Positions 24,677 to 32,383 of a stretch of 64,000 nucleotides of DNA are shown in pieces. The stretch is from Pseudomonas mucoides (GTDB lineage: Bacteria; Pseudomonadota; Gammaproteobacteria; Pseudomonadales; Pseudomonadaceae). The number at the start of each line of letters is the position of its first letter. The stretch's first letter is position 1. The stretch covers positions 310,001-374,000 of the forward strand of contig NZ_JACOPW010000004.1 in the NCBI RefSeq assembly GCF_015461845.1, given 5' to 3'. Made by a program: the position numbers and the translations under genes. The notes beneath the pieces are model-generated. The model made no database searches. It had not been told where the DNA came from and saw nothing but the letters and a program-made list of their open reading frames with translations.

Positions 24677-26190
24677 GGCTGACCCTGACACAACGCCTGT
24701 CCCTGGTGTTCGCCATTCTCTTGCTGGTGTGCTGCGGCACATCGGCCTGGATGCAGGTGCGCTCCAACAAGATGCATGAGCTGGAAGTAGTGCAGGGGCT
24801 GTCGCGCGATCTGGCGCAACACATCGCCCATGACACGGTGCTGATGGACAGCAGCGGCTTGATGCCCAATGCCATTCGTGAACTGTTCAGCAAACTCATG
24901 CAGGTCAATCCCAGCGTTGAGGTTTATCTGCTGGACACCGAGGGCAAGATTGTCGGAAGCGCCGCACCGGAGGGACGGATACGTCGGGAGCGGATCGATC
25001 TGGCCCCCGTCCAGCGCCTGCTCAAAGGCGATGCCCTGCCGATTCTCGGTGATGACCCGCGCAGCGCCGACGGGCGCAAGGTGTTCAGCGCTGCGCCATT
25101 GCAGGTCAACGGCCAGCCCGCCGGTTACCTGTATGTGGTACTGCTCAGCGAAGAACACGACCGCTTCGCCGAACGCGGTGCCACCAGCGCCGCACTCAAT
25201 ACCGCCCTGTTGTCCATCGGTCTGGTGGCATTGCTGTGCCTGATTGCCGGTCTGACGGCATTTGCCCTGATTACCCGACCGCTGCGGCGCTTGACCGAAA
25301 GAGTCAGTCAGTTCGACATCGACGGCGTGCCCTCCACACCGCCCACCTCCGAGCCGATGGAAAAAGCCGCCAGTCACGATGAAATCGCCGTGCTGGACGC
25401 CGCCTTCCGGCAGATGCAAACCCGCCTCAGTGAACAGTGGCGCTCGCTGACGCGTCAAGACCAGGAACGCCGCGAACTGGTGGCGAACATTTCCCATGAC
25501 CTGCGAACACCACTGGCCTCGCTGCATGGATACCTGGAAACCCTGTCGCTCAAGGACGCCACGTTATCCCCCGTCGACCGGCGTCGCTATCTGGGCATCG
25601 CCCTCGATCAAAGCCGCAAGGTGGGAGGCCTGGCGCAATCGCTGCTGGAACTGGTCAGGCTGGAACACGGTTTTGTGCAACCGGTGCTGGAGCGCTTCTC
25701 ACTGACCGATCTGGTGCAGGACATTTTCCAGAAATTCGAACTGACCGCCGAAGCGCGCCAGATCGAACTGAAGGCCACTTTCGCCCCTAACGTTTCCGCC
25801 GCCTGCGCCGACCTGGGATTGATCGAGCGCGTGCTGACCAACCTGTTCGACAATGCCCTGCGCAACACCCCTCAAGGCGGAGAAATCGAGCTGAGCCTGC
25901 GCCCTCAGGGGCCATTTATAGAAGTCACGGTCAGCGACACCGGCCCCGGCATCGCTGCGCCGCTGCGCGAAGGCCTGTTCCTGCGTCCCTTCAACATTGG
26001 CGGTGCACGGCGCGATGGCGGGTTGGGGCTGCGCATCGTGCATCGGATCCTGCAGTTACACGGACGTGAGATCCAGCTGATCGATCTGCCCGGACGAGGC
26101 GCGACCTTCCGCTTCTCCTTGCCGGTGGATCAGCAAACGGCGGAACAATGGGCGGTTCACTCGATGAACCTGAATTCGATGGGGAAATAG
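24673..26190 (+). CDS. Sensor histidine kinase
   Basis: 505 residues. N-terminal membrane segment (about 8-26), a periplasmic region of about 140 residues, second membrane segment (about 180-202), HAMP linker, HisKA domain with the phosphoacceptor in NISHDLRTPLASLHGY, and HATPase domain with NLFDNALRN, DTGPGIA and GLGLRIVHRI. GGAGGAG precedes the ATG that overlaps the response regulator. A periplasmic sensing domain beside exported Msr genes would suit a sensor of envelope oxidation; this is inference. Confidence 0.92.
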   Translation: MRLTLTQRLSLVFAILLLVCCGTSAWMQVRSNKMHELEVVQGLSRDLAQHIAHDTVLMDSSGLMPNAIRELFSKLMQVNPSVEVYLLDTEGKIVGSAAPEGRIRRERIDLAPVQRLLKGDALPILGDDPRSADGRKVFSAAPLQVNGQPAGYLYVVLLSEEHDRFAERGATSAALNTALLSIGLVALLCLIAGLTAFALITRPLRRLTERVSQFDIDGVPSTPPTSEPMEKAASHDEIAVLDAAFRQMQTRLSEQWRSLTRQDQERRELVANISHDLRTPLASLHGYLETLSLKDATLSPVDRRRYLGIALDQSRKVGGLAQSLLELVRLEHGFVQPVLERFSLTDLVQDIFQKFELTAEARQIELKATFAPNVSAACADLGLIERVLTNLFDNALRNTPQGGEIELSLRPQGPFIEVTVSDTGPGIAAPLREGLFLRPFNIGGARRDGGLGLRIVHRILQLHGREIQLIDLPGRGATFRFSLPVDQQTAEQWAVHSMNLNSMGK

Positions 26191-26256
26191 CCGACCGCAC
26201 CTGCTCCGGTAACGACTATTATCCCGGCACTTGTTTTTCGGCATGGACGCTGCGTG

Positions 26257-26772
26257 ATGCTCAATACCCTGCAACACACCCCGCTGTGGGTTTATGCGGT
26301 ATTCCTGGTGCTCTGCTACTACGGAATCAAAGCGCTATCCCCGACTGAGGAAAGCAAAACCTCGCTACGCGTGACTCCGCCGATCTTGCTCGGCTGGTCG
26401 CTCTATTCACTGAACCTGTCGTTGAACCCCACCGCCTCCCTCGGTTGCTGGTTGATCGCCGTTGTTCTGGGAGGTCTGGCTGCGCTGGTGCTTTTCCAAA
26501 GCAGAGGCGTCGAACTCAATAAGCCGAAAACCGGACTGGTCGTGCCGGGAACAGCGAAAACCCTGGTGCTCTACCTGCTGTTTTTTGCCGTGAACTACTA
26601 CTTCGGCTACCAGGATGATGTTCACCCGGAACAGGCCACCACGCTTGAGATGTTACTGCTCAAGGCCTCCGCATCCGGGTTTGTCTGCGGATTGATCAGT
26701 GGTCGCTCTTTGCAGTTTTATCGGGCGCTATCAGCGCTTCAGTCACAACGACCGCAAATGGCCATCGACTGA
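26257..26772 (+). CDS. DUF6622-like membrane protein
   Basis: 171 residues with four to five membrane segments (about 10-25, 40-58, 63-82, 100-118, 135-150). The first ATG (26257) directly follows a GTG that could also start. The pattern WVYAVFLVLCYYGIKAL followed by RVTPPILLGWSLYSL resembles the DUF6622 family of small membrane proteins of unknown role. Not clearly linked to its neighbours. Confidence 0.7.
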   Translation: MLNTLQHTPLWVYAVFLVLCYYGIKALSPTEESKTSLRVTPPILLGWSLYSLNLSLNPTASLGCWLIAVVLGGLAALVLFQSRGVELNKPKTGLVVPGTAKTLVLYLLFFAVNYYFGYQDDVHPEQATTLEMLLLKASASGFVCGLISGRSLQFYRALSALQSQRPQMAID

Positions 26773-26907
26773 GGCCTTCTCGCAAAAATCATGACCAACC
26801 GCCTGTTCATCCGTGACAACTCGGCGTGGGTCCAATAGATTAGGCGACCTGAAAAGGCCCTGTGCTTTCTCGCCTCAATTCAAGTTAAAAGAAGTAGTGA
26901 AATTTCA

Positions 26908-27612
26908 ATGTCCGATTCCAACACCGCTGAATCCGTAGTCACCCTGTCGTCCAAAGCGGAATACGAAAACTCCATCAATCTTTCACAGCATGTGCCTCAG
27001 GCCAAGACCATCAGCGAGATGGTCCTGGACGCTTTTCAATCCACCCGGGAAAGCGACCAGATCCGCGAACTGCGCGCCGCAATTCGCCAGGCACACGACA
27101 GCTTCGACGACGATAAAGCCTATGAACTGATGGGCGAACTCAAACAACTCAAGGACGCGGAAGCGGCCGACATTGCCGCTCTCGAAGACCTGAGCAGCAA
27201 ATTCCCGATCAGCCGGATTCTCTCCAGCTTCAAGGATGACCCGGCGTTTCAGGAAATCGTCTACGGCCTCGCGCTGAAAGTGTTGAACCAGACTCACCAG
27301 GCCATCAGCAACCCAAGCAGTGGCAAAAGCAAAGTGGCTCGCGCCAAGAAAGACCTCGAAGTGTTCACCATCAGCAAGGACGGCATCAACGTCACCCTGC
27401 CACTGCGCACCCCGCGTTCAAGCCTGAACGTTGACCGCAAAGCGTTGGAGTTCCTCGGCTTTACCTTCGTCGGCGAAGGCGACGACGCCGTGATTGAAAG
27501 CGAGACGTTCCTGGATAACGCCGGTGTGGAACAAGCGGTCAACCGCAAGAACATCATCACCGCTCTGCAGCAGCAAACCGCATTCGACGGCTACAGCATC
27601 GCCGCGCAGTAA
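26908..27612 (+). CDS. Unknown cytoplasmic protein
   Basis: 234 residues, acidic and without signal or membrane segment. A helical, charged middle (about residues 45-95, RELRAAIRQAHDSFDDDKAY) is followed by a basic patch SGKSKVARAKKDLEVF and a C-terminal region with NRKNIITALQQQTAFDGYS. It has its own intrinsic terminator 14 bp after the stop, so it is probably a single-gene unit. The ribosome site is weak (AAGAAGTAG). No family recognised. Confidence 0.65.
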   Translation: MSDSNTAESVVTLSSKAEYENSINLSQHVPQAKTISEMVLDAFQSTRESDQIRELRAAIRQAHDSFDDDKAYELMGELKQLKDAEAADIAALEDLSSKFPISRILSSFKDDPAFQEIVYGLALKVLNQTHQAISNPSSGKSKVARAKKDLEVFTISKDGINVTLPLRTPRSSLNVDRKALEFLGFTFVGEGDDAVIESETFLDNAGVEQAVNRKNIITALQQQTAFDGYSIAAQ

Positions 27613-27625
27613 CACGGCCCAACCC

Positions 27626-27655
27626 AAAAGCCCCGCCCTTGCAGCGGGGCTTTTT
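27626..27655 (+). terminator. Bidirectional intrinsic terminator
   Basis: GCCCCGC 27630-27636 pairs with GCGGGGC 27644-27650, flanked by four As and five Ts, between two convergent genes. Confidence 0.9.
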
Positions 27656-27669
27656 ATTGCCTGCAAAAA

Positions 27670-28164
27670 TCAGGAAATCGAAGGATGCAGCGCCGCAATC
27701 ATGTCCACTTCCACCGGCGCGTTTTTCGGCAACTGATAAACACCGACCGTCGTGCGCGTATGTTTGCCAGCATCGCCCAACACTTGGGTGAAGACATCCG
27801 ACGCGCCGTTGGCCACCTCACTGAGGTCGACGAAATCGAACGTGGATTTCACATAAACGGTGACACGAAGCAGGGCCTTGACGTTATCCAGTGAGCCGAC
27901 GGCCTCGCGGATCAATGCCAGACCGCGTATCGCGCTGATGCTCGCGGCCTCTTGGGCATCGGCCAAATTAAGCTCCAGGCCCACCCGGCCCGGGTACTGG
28001 ATTTTGCCGTTCATGCGCGGCACCAGGCCACTGACATACAGCTCATCGACATGCCGAAGCAGTGGCGCGTAATGCCCCCCGGCCGCGTTCTCGTCGTAGA
28101 TATCGAAGCCATGCTCTTTCGCCATCTCGAGGAAACGTTCGTCGCGGGTTGTTTGCCTAATCAT
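27670..28164 (-). CDS. RidA/YjgF-family protein
   Basis: 164 residues. The Rid fold is recognised by DELYVSGLVPRMNGK, the helix ASISAIRGLALIREAVGSLD, VKALLRVTVYVKS and the C-terminal HTRTTVGVYQLPKNAPVEV, where the Arg aligns with the substrate-binding arginine of RidA. It is longer than canonical RidA (about 128 residues) because of an N-terminal extension. RidA-type enzymes hydrolyse reactive enamines and imines made by PLP enzymes. It is divergent from a MocR regulator across 121 bp and may be its target. Confidence 0.88.
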   Translation of the reverse strand: MIRQTTRDERFLEMAKEHGFDIYDENAAGGHYAPLLRHVDELYVSGLVPRMNGKIQYPGRVGLELNLADAQEAASISAIRGLALIREAVGSLDNVKALLRVTVYVKSTFDFVDLSEVANGASDVFTQVLGDAGKHTRTTVGVYQLPKNAPVEVDMIAALHPSIS

Positions 28165-28261
28165 CTACTGAGCCCTCTTGATCCACCATACAAACGCGAT
28201 TTTGATGGTAGAGACAGACGCTTCTCTTGATCAGGGCAAGTTCGTATAGAATCCAGCGAAC

Positions 28262-28285
28262 TTTACTGCCAGGGAGACCAGTAAA
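28262..28285 (+). promoter_or_regulatory. Inverted repeat enclosing the mocR ribosome-binding site
   Basis: TTTACTG 28262-28268 and CAGTAAA 28279-28285 are a perfect 7-bp inverted repeat, ending at the base before the ATG. The loop CCAGGGAGAC holds the GGGAG ribosome site. It could be an operator for autoregulation or a hairpin limiting translation. Confidence 0.5.
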
Positions 28286-29695
28286 ATGCAGGCTCAACGC
28301 GCTGTGATCGCCGCCATCGAGTTCCAGCCGGGGGTGCCGCTGGTGCAGCAGATTGTCGATCAGCTGTCCGAAGCCATCAGCCAGGGAGGCCTGCCGCACG
28401 GGGCCAAGTTGCCGCCGATTCGCGAACTCTCCGAATTGATGAACGTCGGAAAATCCACCGTGGTGGACGCCCTCGACCGATTGCGGGCCAAGGGACTGGT
28501 GGTCTCACGCCAGGGCTCGGGGCATTACGTCCACCGGGCAAGCACTCAGCCCCCAACCGCTACTGCCCCAGACCTGCAACCGCAAGACACCCTCAGCCGT
28601 GTCCGCCGTGCGATTCTTGTGGATAACGACGCTCTACGTCCCGGTTGTGGATTTCTACCCGGCTCGTGGTTACCGGCGGATGAACTGCTCAAAGCCGTGC
28701 GCGGCACCCTTCGTGCGACATCGCTGCGCATGGGCGAATACGGTGAGGTCGGCGGTTACCGGCCGCTGCGCGAGGCATTGCGGGTCAAGTTGTCGGGCTT
28801 CGGCATCGAAGTGCCGGTGGAACAAATCATCACCACCGCCAACACCATGCAGGCCATCGACCAACTGATGCGCCTGTTGATAAAACCCGGCGATACGGTG
28901 CTGCTCGACGATCCGTGCTACTTCAACCTGCACACCAATCTGGCGTTGCACGGCGCCAAGGTCCTCACCGTTCCCCGCGATTGCAGCGGGCTGGATCTGG
29001 AGACGTTCGAGCACCTGCTGATCGTCCACCGCCCCGTGCTCTATATGACCAACAGCACCTTGCATAACCCGACCGGGCACTCGTTTTCGGCGGCGCAGGT
29101 GTATCGCCTGCTGGAGTTGAGTCACCGCTACGGTTTTCACATTGTTGAAGATGACCTGTACGGCGATCTCCAGCAACGACGCACCCCGCGCCTGGCCGCC
29201 AGCGGGCTCGACAATGTCAGTTACGTGTCCGGTTTCTCCAAGACCCTGACGGCCAATAGCCGGGTCAGCTACGCAGTGCTCTCGCCGCAACTGGCCGCAC
29301 GGTTGATCCGCTTGAAGATGAGCTGCGGCGGCGTGACTTCAGAGTTGGCGGAACAAATTATCTGCACGATGCTCACCAACGGCACTTACGCCAAACACAC
29401 CCGCCGCACCGTCGATCGCCTCTACGAATCGAGCAGCCGCGTGGCGCGCTGGCTGGTAGAGGCCGGATGCTCGGTGTCTTCGCTGCCGGGCGAAGGCCTG
29501 TTCATCTGGAACCGTTTGCCCGAAGGATTGCACGCCGAGACGCTGGCCAGTAAAGGCCTTGAAAACGACCTCGTCCTGGCACCCGGCACGTTGTTGAGCA
29601 AAGCGGCTGATGCCAACAGCTTCCTGCGCTTCAACGTCGCGCACAGCGATAGCCCGCAGGTGCGGGAGGGGTTTTTGCGATTGCTTGATAGCTGA
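28286..29695 (+). CDS. MocR-type (GntR/aminotransferase) transcriptional regulator
   Basis: 469 residues. N-terminal GntR winged helix (about 15-80: VDQLSEAISQGGLPHGAKLP, IRELSELMNVGKSTVVDALD, LVVSRQGSGHYV) fused to a class I aminotransferase-like domain (about 110-469) with the PLP lysine in SGFSKTLTANSRVSY and the NPTG motif. MocR proteins bind PLP and control genes of amino-acid or PLP metabolism; the adjacent divergent ridA is a candidate. Confidence 0.92.
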   Translation: MQAQRAVIAAIEFQPGVPLVQQIVDQLSEAISQGGLPHGAKLPPIRELSELMNVGKSTVVDALDRLRAKGLVVSRQGSGHYVHRASTQPPTATAPDLQPQDTLSRVRRAILVDNDALRPGCGFLPGSWLPADELLKAVRGTLRATSLRMGEYGEVGGYRPLREALRVKLSGFGIEVPVEQIITTANTMQAIDQLMRLLIKPGDTVLLDDPCYFNLHTNLALHGAKVLTVPRDCSGLDLETFEHLLIVHRPVLYMTNSTLHNPTGHSFSAAQVYRLLELSHRYGFHIVEDDLYGDLQQRRTPRLAASGLDNVSYVSGFSKTLTANSRVSYAVLSPQLAARLIRLKMSCGGVTSELAEQIICTMLTNGTYAKHTRRTVDRLYESSSRVARWLVEAGCSVSSLPGEGLFIWNRLPEGLHAETLASKGLENDLVLAPGTLLSKAADANSFLRFNVAHSDSPQVREGFLRLLDS

Positions 29696-29737
29696 GTTTT
29701 TCTGATAAACCGAGTCGCGGCCCACCAGAAAAGCCCC

Positions 29738-29781
29738 AACAAAAAGCCCCGCTCTTCTCTCGAAGGCGGGGCTTTGCTTTA
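29738..29781 (+). terminator. Intrinsic terminator after mocR (copy 1 of a duplicated terminator)
   Basis: AAAAAGCCCCGC and GCGGGGCTTT around a CTTCTCTCGAAG-type loop form a strong terminator. A second copy with nearly the same 44 bases lies at 30457-30500 in the same orientation. Confidence 0.85.
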
Positions 29782-29783
29782 TA

Positions 29784-30323
29784 TTATGGCAACAAGTTCT
29801 CCATTGATGAAAAAGACGTCGCCAAGTTTCTATATATCAACTCATCATCTTTATCAATATCCTTATCACCGTCCGCATCTATTGTATCTATGACAGTTCG
29901 ATATCTTCCATACGAATCGCGATTTGACGCCTTAACAATAAAATCAGGATTTTTGAGATCTCTATTACCTTTTTTGTAATGCATAATATTGACGTCTTGC
30001 TCACTATGATCAGAAAATGCAATCAAAACCCGATCAAACAGTCTATTACTCTCATCCATTGGACTTAGGGTGGCCATCTCTGCCACCAGCCTGGCTGCGA
30101 TCATGTAGTAGGATTGGTCGTCTTCATCATGATCACCATCTCCATCCGCATCGTTCGTAGCGGAAGTGATGTCATACTTCCAATCATCATTGGAAGAATA
30201 TATTGTAATCCTGGTATTTGGATTATCCAGGCTGTAATTTCCTTCGTCATAACGAGACATTACAACTTCTGGTTTCCCGGCGCCGTCCGTATTTATGAAT
30301 TCATAAAGTTGTTTATATTTCAT
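29784..30323 (-). CDS. Acidic-loop protein with internal duplication, unknown function
   Basis: 179 residues, AT-rich gene. Two 12-residue acidic loops, DADGDGDHDEDD (58-69) and DADGDKDIDKDD (149-160), look like EF-hand or thrombospondin type 3 calcium loops. They are spaced exactly 91 residues apart, and other residues repeat with the same period (Y25/Y116, GN 28-29/119-120, L32/L123, NP 34-35/125-126), so the protein is two copies of one module of about 90 residues. No signal peptide. GAGGTG precedes the ATG. It lies between duplicated terminators. Calcium binding is inference. Confidence 0.65.
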   Translation of the reverse strand: MKYKQLYEFINTDGAGKPEVVMSRYDEGNYSLDNPNTRITIYSSNDDWKYDITSATNDADGDGDHDEDDQSYYMIAARLVAEMATLSPMDESNRLFDRVLIAFSDHSEQDVNIMHYKKGNRDLKNPDFIVKASNRDSYGRYRTVIDTIDADGDKDIDKDDELIYRNLATSFSSMENLLP

Positions 30324-30398
30324 ATCAACACCTCAGCTTTCCATGTGATTTGTAAATACCCTCCTTTAAAAAATACTCCGCCCCACCGTACCTATCTA

Positions 30399-30414
30399 CT
30401 GTCAAAGCTGACAG
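30399..30414. promoter_or_regulatory. Operator-like palindrome upstream of the acidic-loop gene
   Basis: CTGTCA and TGACAG around AAGC, 76-91 bp upstream of the start of the minus-strand gene. It could be a regulator site or a small hairpin. The rest of 30324-30456 contains nothing else I can name. Confidence 0.35.
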
Positions 30415-30456
30415 GTGGTTATCTAACCAGGAACACGATCAACGCATCAATGCAGC

Positions 30457-30500
30457 AACAAAAAGCCCCGCACTTCTCTCGAAGGCGGGGCTTTTGTTTA
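30457..30500 (-). terminator. Intrinsic terminator after cyoE (copy 2 of a duplicated terminator)
   Basis: AAAAAGCCCCGC and GCGGGGCTTTTG with loop ACTTCTCTCGAAG; near-identical to 29738-29781. On the minus strand it lies 13 bp past the cyoE stop and has a run of As/Ts on both sides, so it can act in both directions. Confidence 0.85.
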
Positions 30501-30513
30501 CAGCATCCGACGC

Positions 30514-31401
30514 TTAAGGCGCGTACGTCAGCAGCAGCTCGGTCGGCACTTTGAAGTCCAGGGACATCATCACGCTCAACGCGGTAATGGTGAAGATCGA
30601 GAACACGAACAGCTTGCGTGCCCAGACCGTGTCATCCACTGCCTTGTAACCGGTCCAGGCCATGTACAACCAGTACATGCCCATGGCCGCGGCGACGGCG
30701 AGGTAGCTCATGCCGGCGTAGCCGCTGAAGGTCAGCATCAAGGTCGCCACAAGGAAGGCCAGGATGTAGATCAGGATGTGCTTCTTGGCCACCTGGATTC
30801 CGCGCTTCACTGGCAGCACCGGAATCGATGCGGCCAGGTAATCGTTGAAGCGGAAAATCGCGATGGCGTAGGAATGCGGCATCTGCCACAGGCTGAACAT
30901 CACCAGCAACGTCAGTGCGGCCATGTCGAAGCTGTTGGTCACAGCGACGTAGCCAATCACCGGCGGCATGGCGCCCGACAGACTGCCCACCAGCGTGCCG
31001 TGAACCGACTTGCGCTTGAGGTACAGGCTGTAGAAGCCGACGTAGATGACGAAACCGATCACGGCGAACAGCGCGGCCAACGGGTTAGCCACCTTGTACA
31101 ACAACGCAACGCCGGCAACACCCAGGACGGTCGCAAAGGCCAGGGCCAGTTTCAGGGAAATCAAGCCCTGGACCAGCACGCGGTTCTTGGTGCGTTCCAT
31201 CTTCAGGTCGATGTCGCGGTCGATGCAGTTGTTGAACACGCAACCGGAAGCCACCACCAGGGACGTGCCGATCATGGCGGCCAGGAAGATGGCCAGATCG
31301 ACATGCCCTTTCGAGGCCAGGAAAAATCCGCCTGCCACAGAAAGCACGTTACCGAAAATGATCCCCGGTTTGGTGATTTGGATAAAGTGCTTAAAGGACA
31401 T
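30514..31401 (-). CDS. cyoE: Protoheme IX farnesyltransferase
   Basis: CyoE converts heme b to heme o for the bo3 oxidase. The 295-residue product has multiple membrane segments and the prenyltransferase motif NNCIDRDIDLKMERTKNR. The ATG at 31401 has GAGGAAA upstream, giving the usual length; an upstream in-frame start would add 18 unconserved residues. Last gene of cyoABCDE, 11 bp after cyoD. Confidence 0.96.
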   Translation of the reverse strand: MSFKHFIQITKPGIIFGNVLSVAGGFFLASKGHVDLAIFLAAMIGTSLVVASGCVFNNCIDRDIDLKMERTKNRVLVQGLISLKLALAFATVLGVAGVALLYKVANPLAALFAVIGFVIYVGFYSLYLKRKSVHGTLVGSLSGAMPPVIGYVAVTNSFDMAALTLLVMFSLWQMPHSYAIAIFRFNDYLAASIPVLPVKRGIQVAKKHILIYILAFLVATLMLTFSGYAGMSYLAVAAAMGMYWLYMAWTGYKAVDDTVWARKLFVFSIFTITALSVMMSLDFKVPTELLLTYAP

Positions 31402-31412
31402 CCGGACTTTCC

Positions 31413-31754
31413 TCAGTGCGCCATCATGACGGTGTGGATGCTGAACATGATCCACAGCGACAGGCCTACCAACAGGACGATTACCAATGCAGCGAAGACA
31501 AACGCGATCACGTTGTTACGCTGGGCAGCGGAGCGGTCCAGGTGGAGGAAGTACACCAGGTGCACGAGCACCTGGATCACGGCGAAGGCCAGTACGATCC
31601 ACAGGGTCATGGCTTTCGGCAGCGACGGGTACATCACCAGGCCGAAAGGAATGATCGTCAGGATCACCGACAGGATGAAACCGATGGCATAGGACTTGAC
31701 GCTGCCGTGGCTGTCGTCGTGGCCGTGGCCATCGTGGGAGTGTGCATTAGCCAT
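31413..31754 (-). CDS. cyoD: Cytochrome bo3 ubiquinol oxidase subunit IV
   Basis: 113 residues, His/Asp-rich start (HSHDGHGHDDSHG) followed by three membrane segments; subunit IV of the proton-pumping bo3 oxidase. The ATG at 31754 overlaps the cyoC stop by one base (TAATG). Confidence 0.95.
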   Translation of the reverse strand: MANAHSHDGHGHDDSHGSVKSYAIGFILSVILTIIPFGLVMYPSLPKAMTLWIVLAFAVIQVLVHLVYFLHLDRSAAQRNNVIAFVFAALVIVLLVGLSLWIMFSIHTVMMAH

Positions 31755-32380
31755 TACAGGGTCCCCATCAGGTAAACAACGGTGAATACGCAGATCCACA
31801 CCACGTCCAGGAAGTGCCAGAACAGGCTCAGGCAGCTCAGACGGGTCTTGTTGGTCGCCGTCAGGCCGTTTTTCTGGACCTGATACATCATGATCGCCAT
31901 CCAGATCAGACCGCTGGTCACGTGCAGACCGTGGGTGCCGACCAGGGTGAAGAACCCGGACAGGAAGCCGCTGCGGTTAGGACCGTAGCCTTCGGAGATC
32001 AGCATGTGGAACTCGTTGATCTCCATGCCGATGAAGCCCAGGCCGAACAGGAAGGTGATGGCCAACCAGCCCAGTACCGCCTTCTTGTTGCCCTTGAACA
32101 ACGCCAGCATGGCGAAGCCGTAGGTGATCGAACTGAACAACAGGCAGGCGGTTTCGCCCAGCACGTATGGCAGCTCGAAGATGTCGTGGCCCGACGGGCC
32201 ACCCGCTACGTTATTAACCAGTACCGCGTACACCGCGAAGATCGACGCAAACAGAATGCAGTCGGTCATCAGGTAGAGCCAGAAACCGAATACGGTCATC
32301 TCGCCCGAGTCGTGGTGATGGTCATCGTGCCCATGTCCATCGACATGGGTGTGTCCAGCATTGGTCACTAAGTTCGACAT
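31754..32380 (-). CDS. cyoC: Cytochrome bo3 ubiquinol oxidase subunit III
   Basis: 208 residues with five membrane segments and the heme-copper subunit III motif GTHGLHVTSGLIW. The N terminus is histidine-rich (HVDGHGHDDHHHD). It starts 3 bp after the cyoB stop and overlaps cyoD by one base. Confidence 0.96.
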   Translation of the reverse strand: MSNLVTNAGHTHVDGHGHDDHHHDSGEMTVFGFWLYLMTDCILFASIFAVYAVLVNNVAGGPSGHDIFELPYVLGETACLLFSSITYGFAMLALFKGNKKAVLGWLAITFLFGLGFIGMEINEFHMLISEGYGPNRSGFLSGFFTLVGTHGLHVTSGLIWMAIMMYQVQKNGLTATNKTRLSCLSLFWHFLDVVWICVFTVVYLMGTL

Positions 32381-32383
32381 GGT

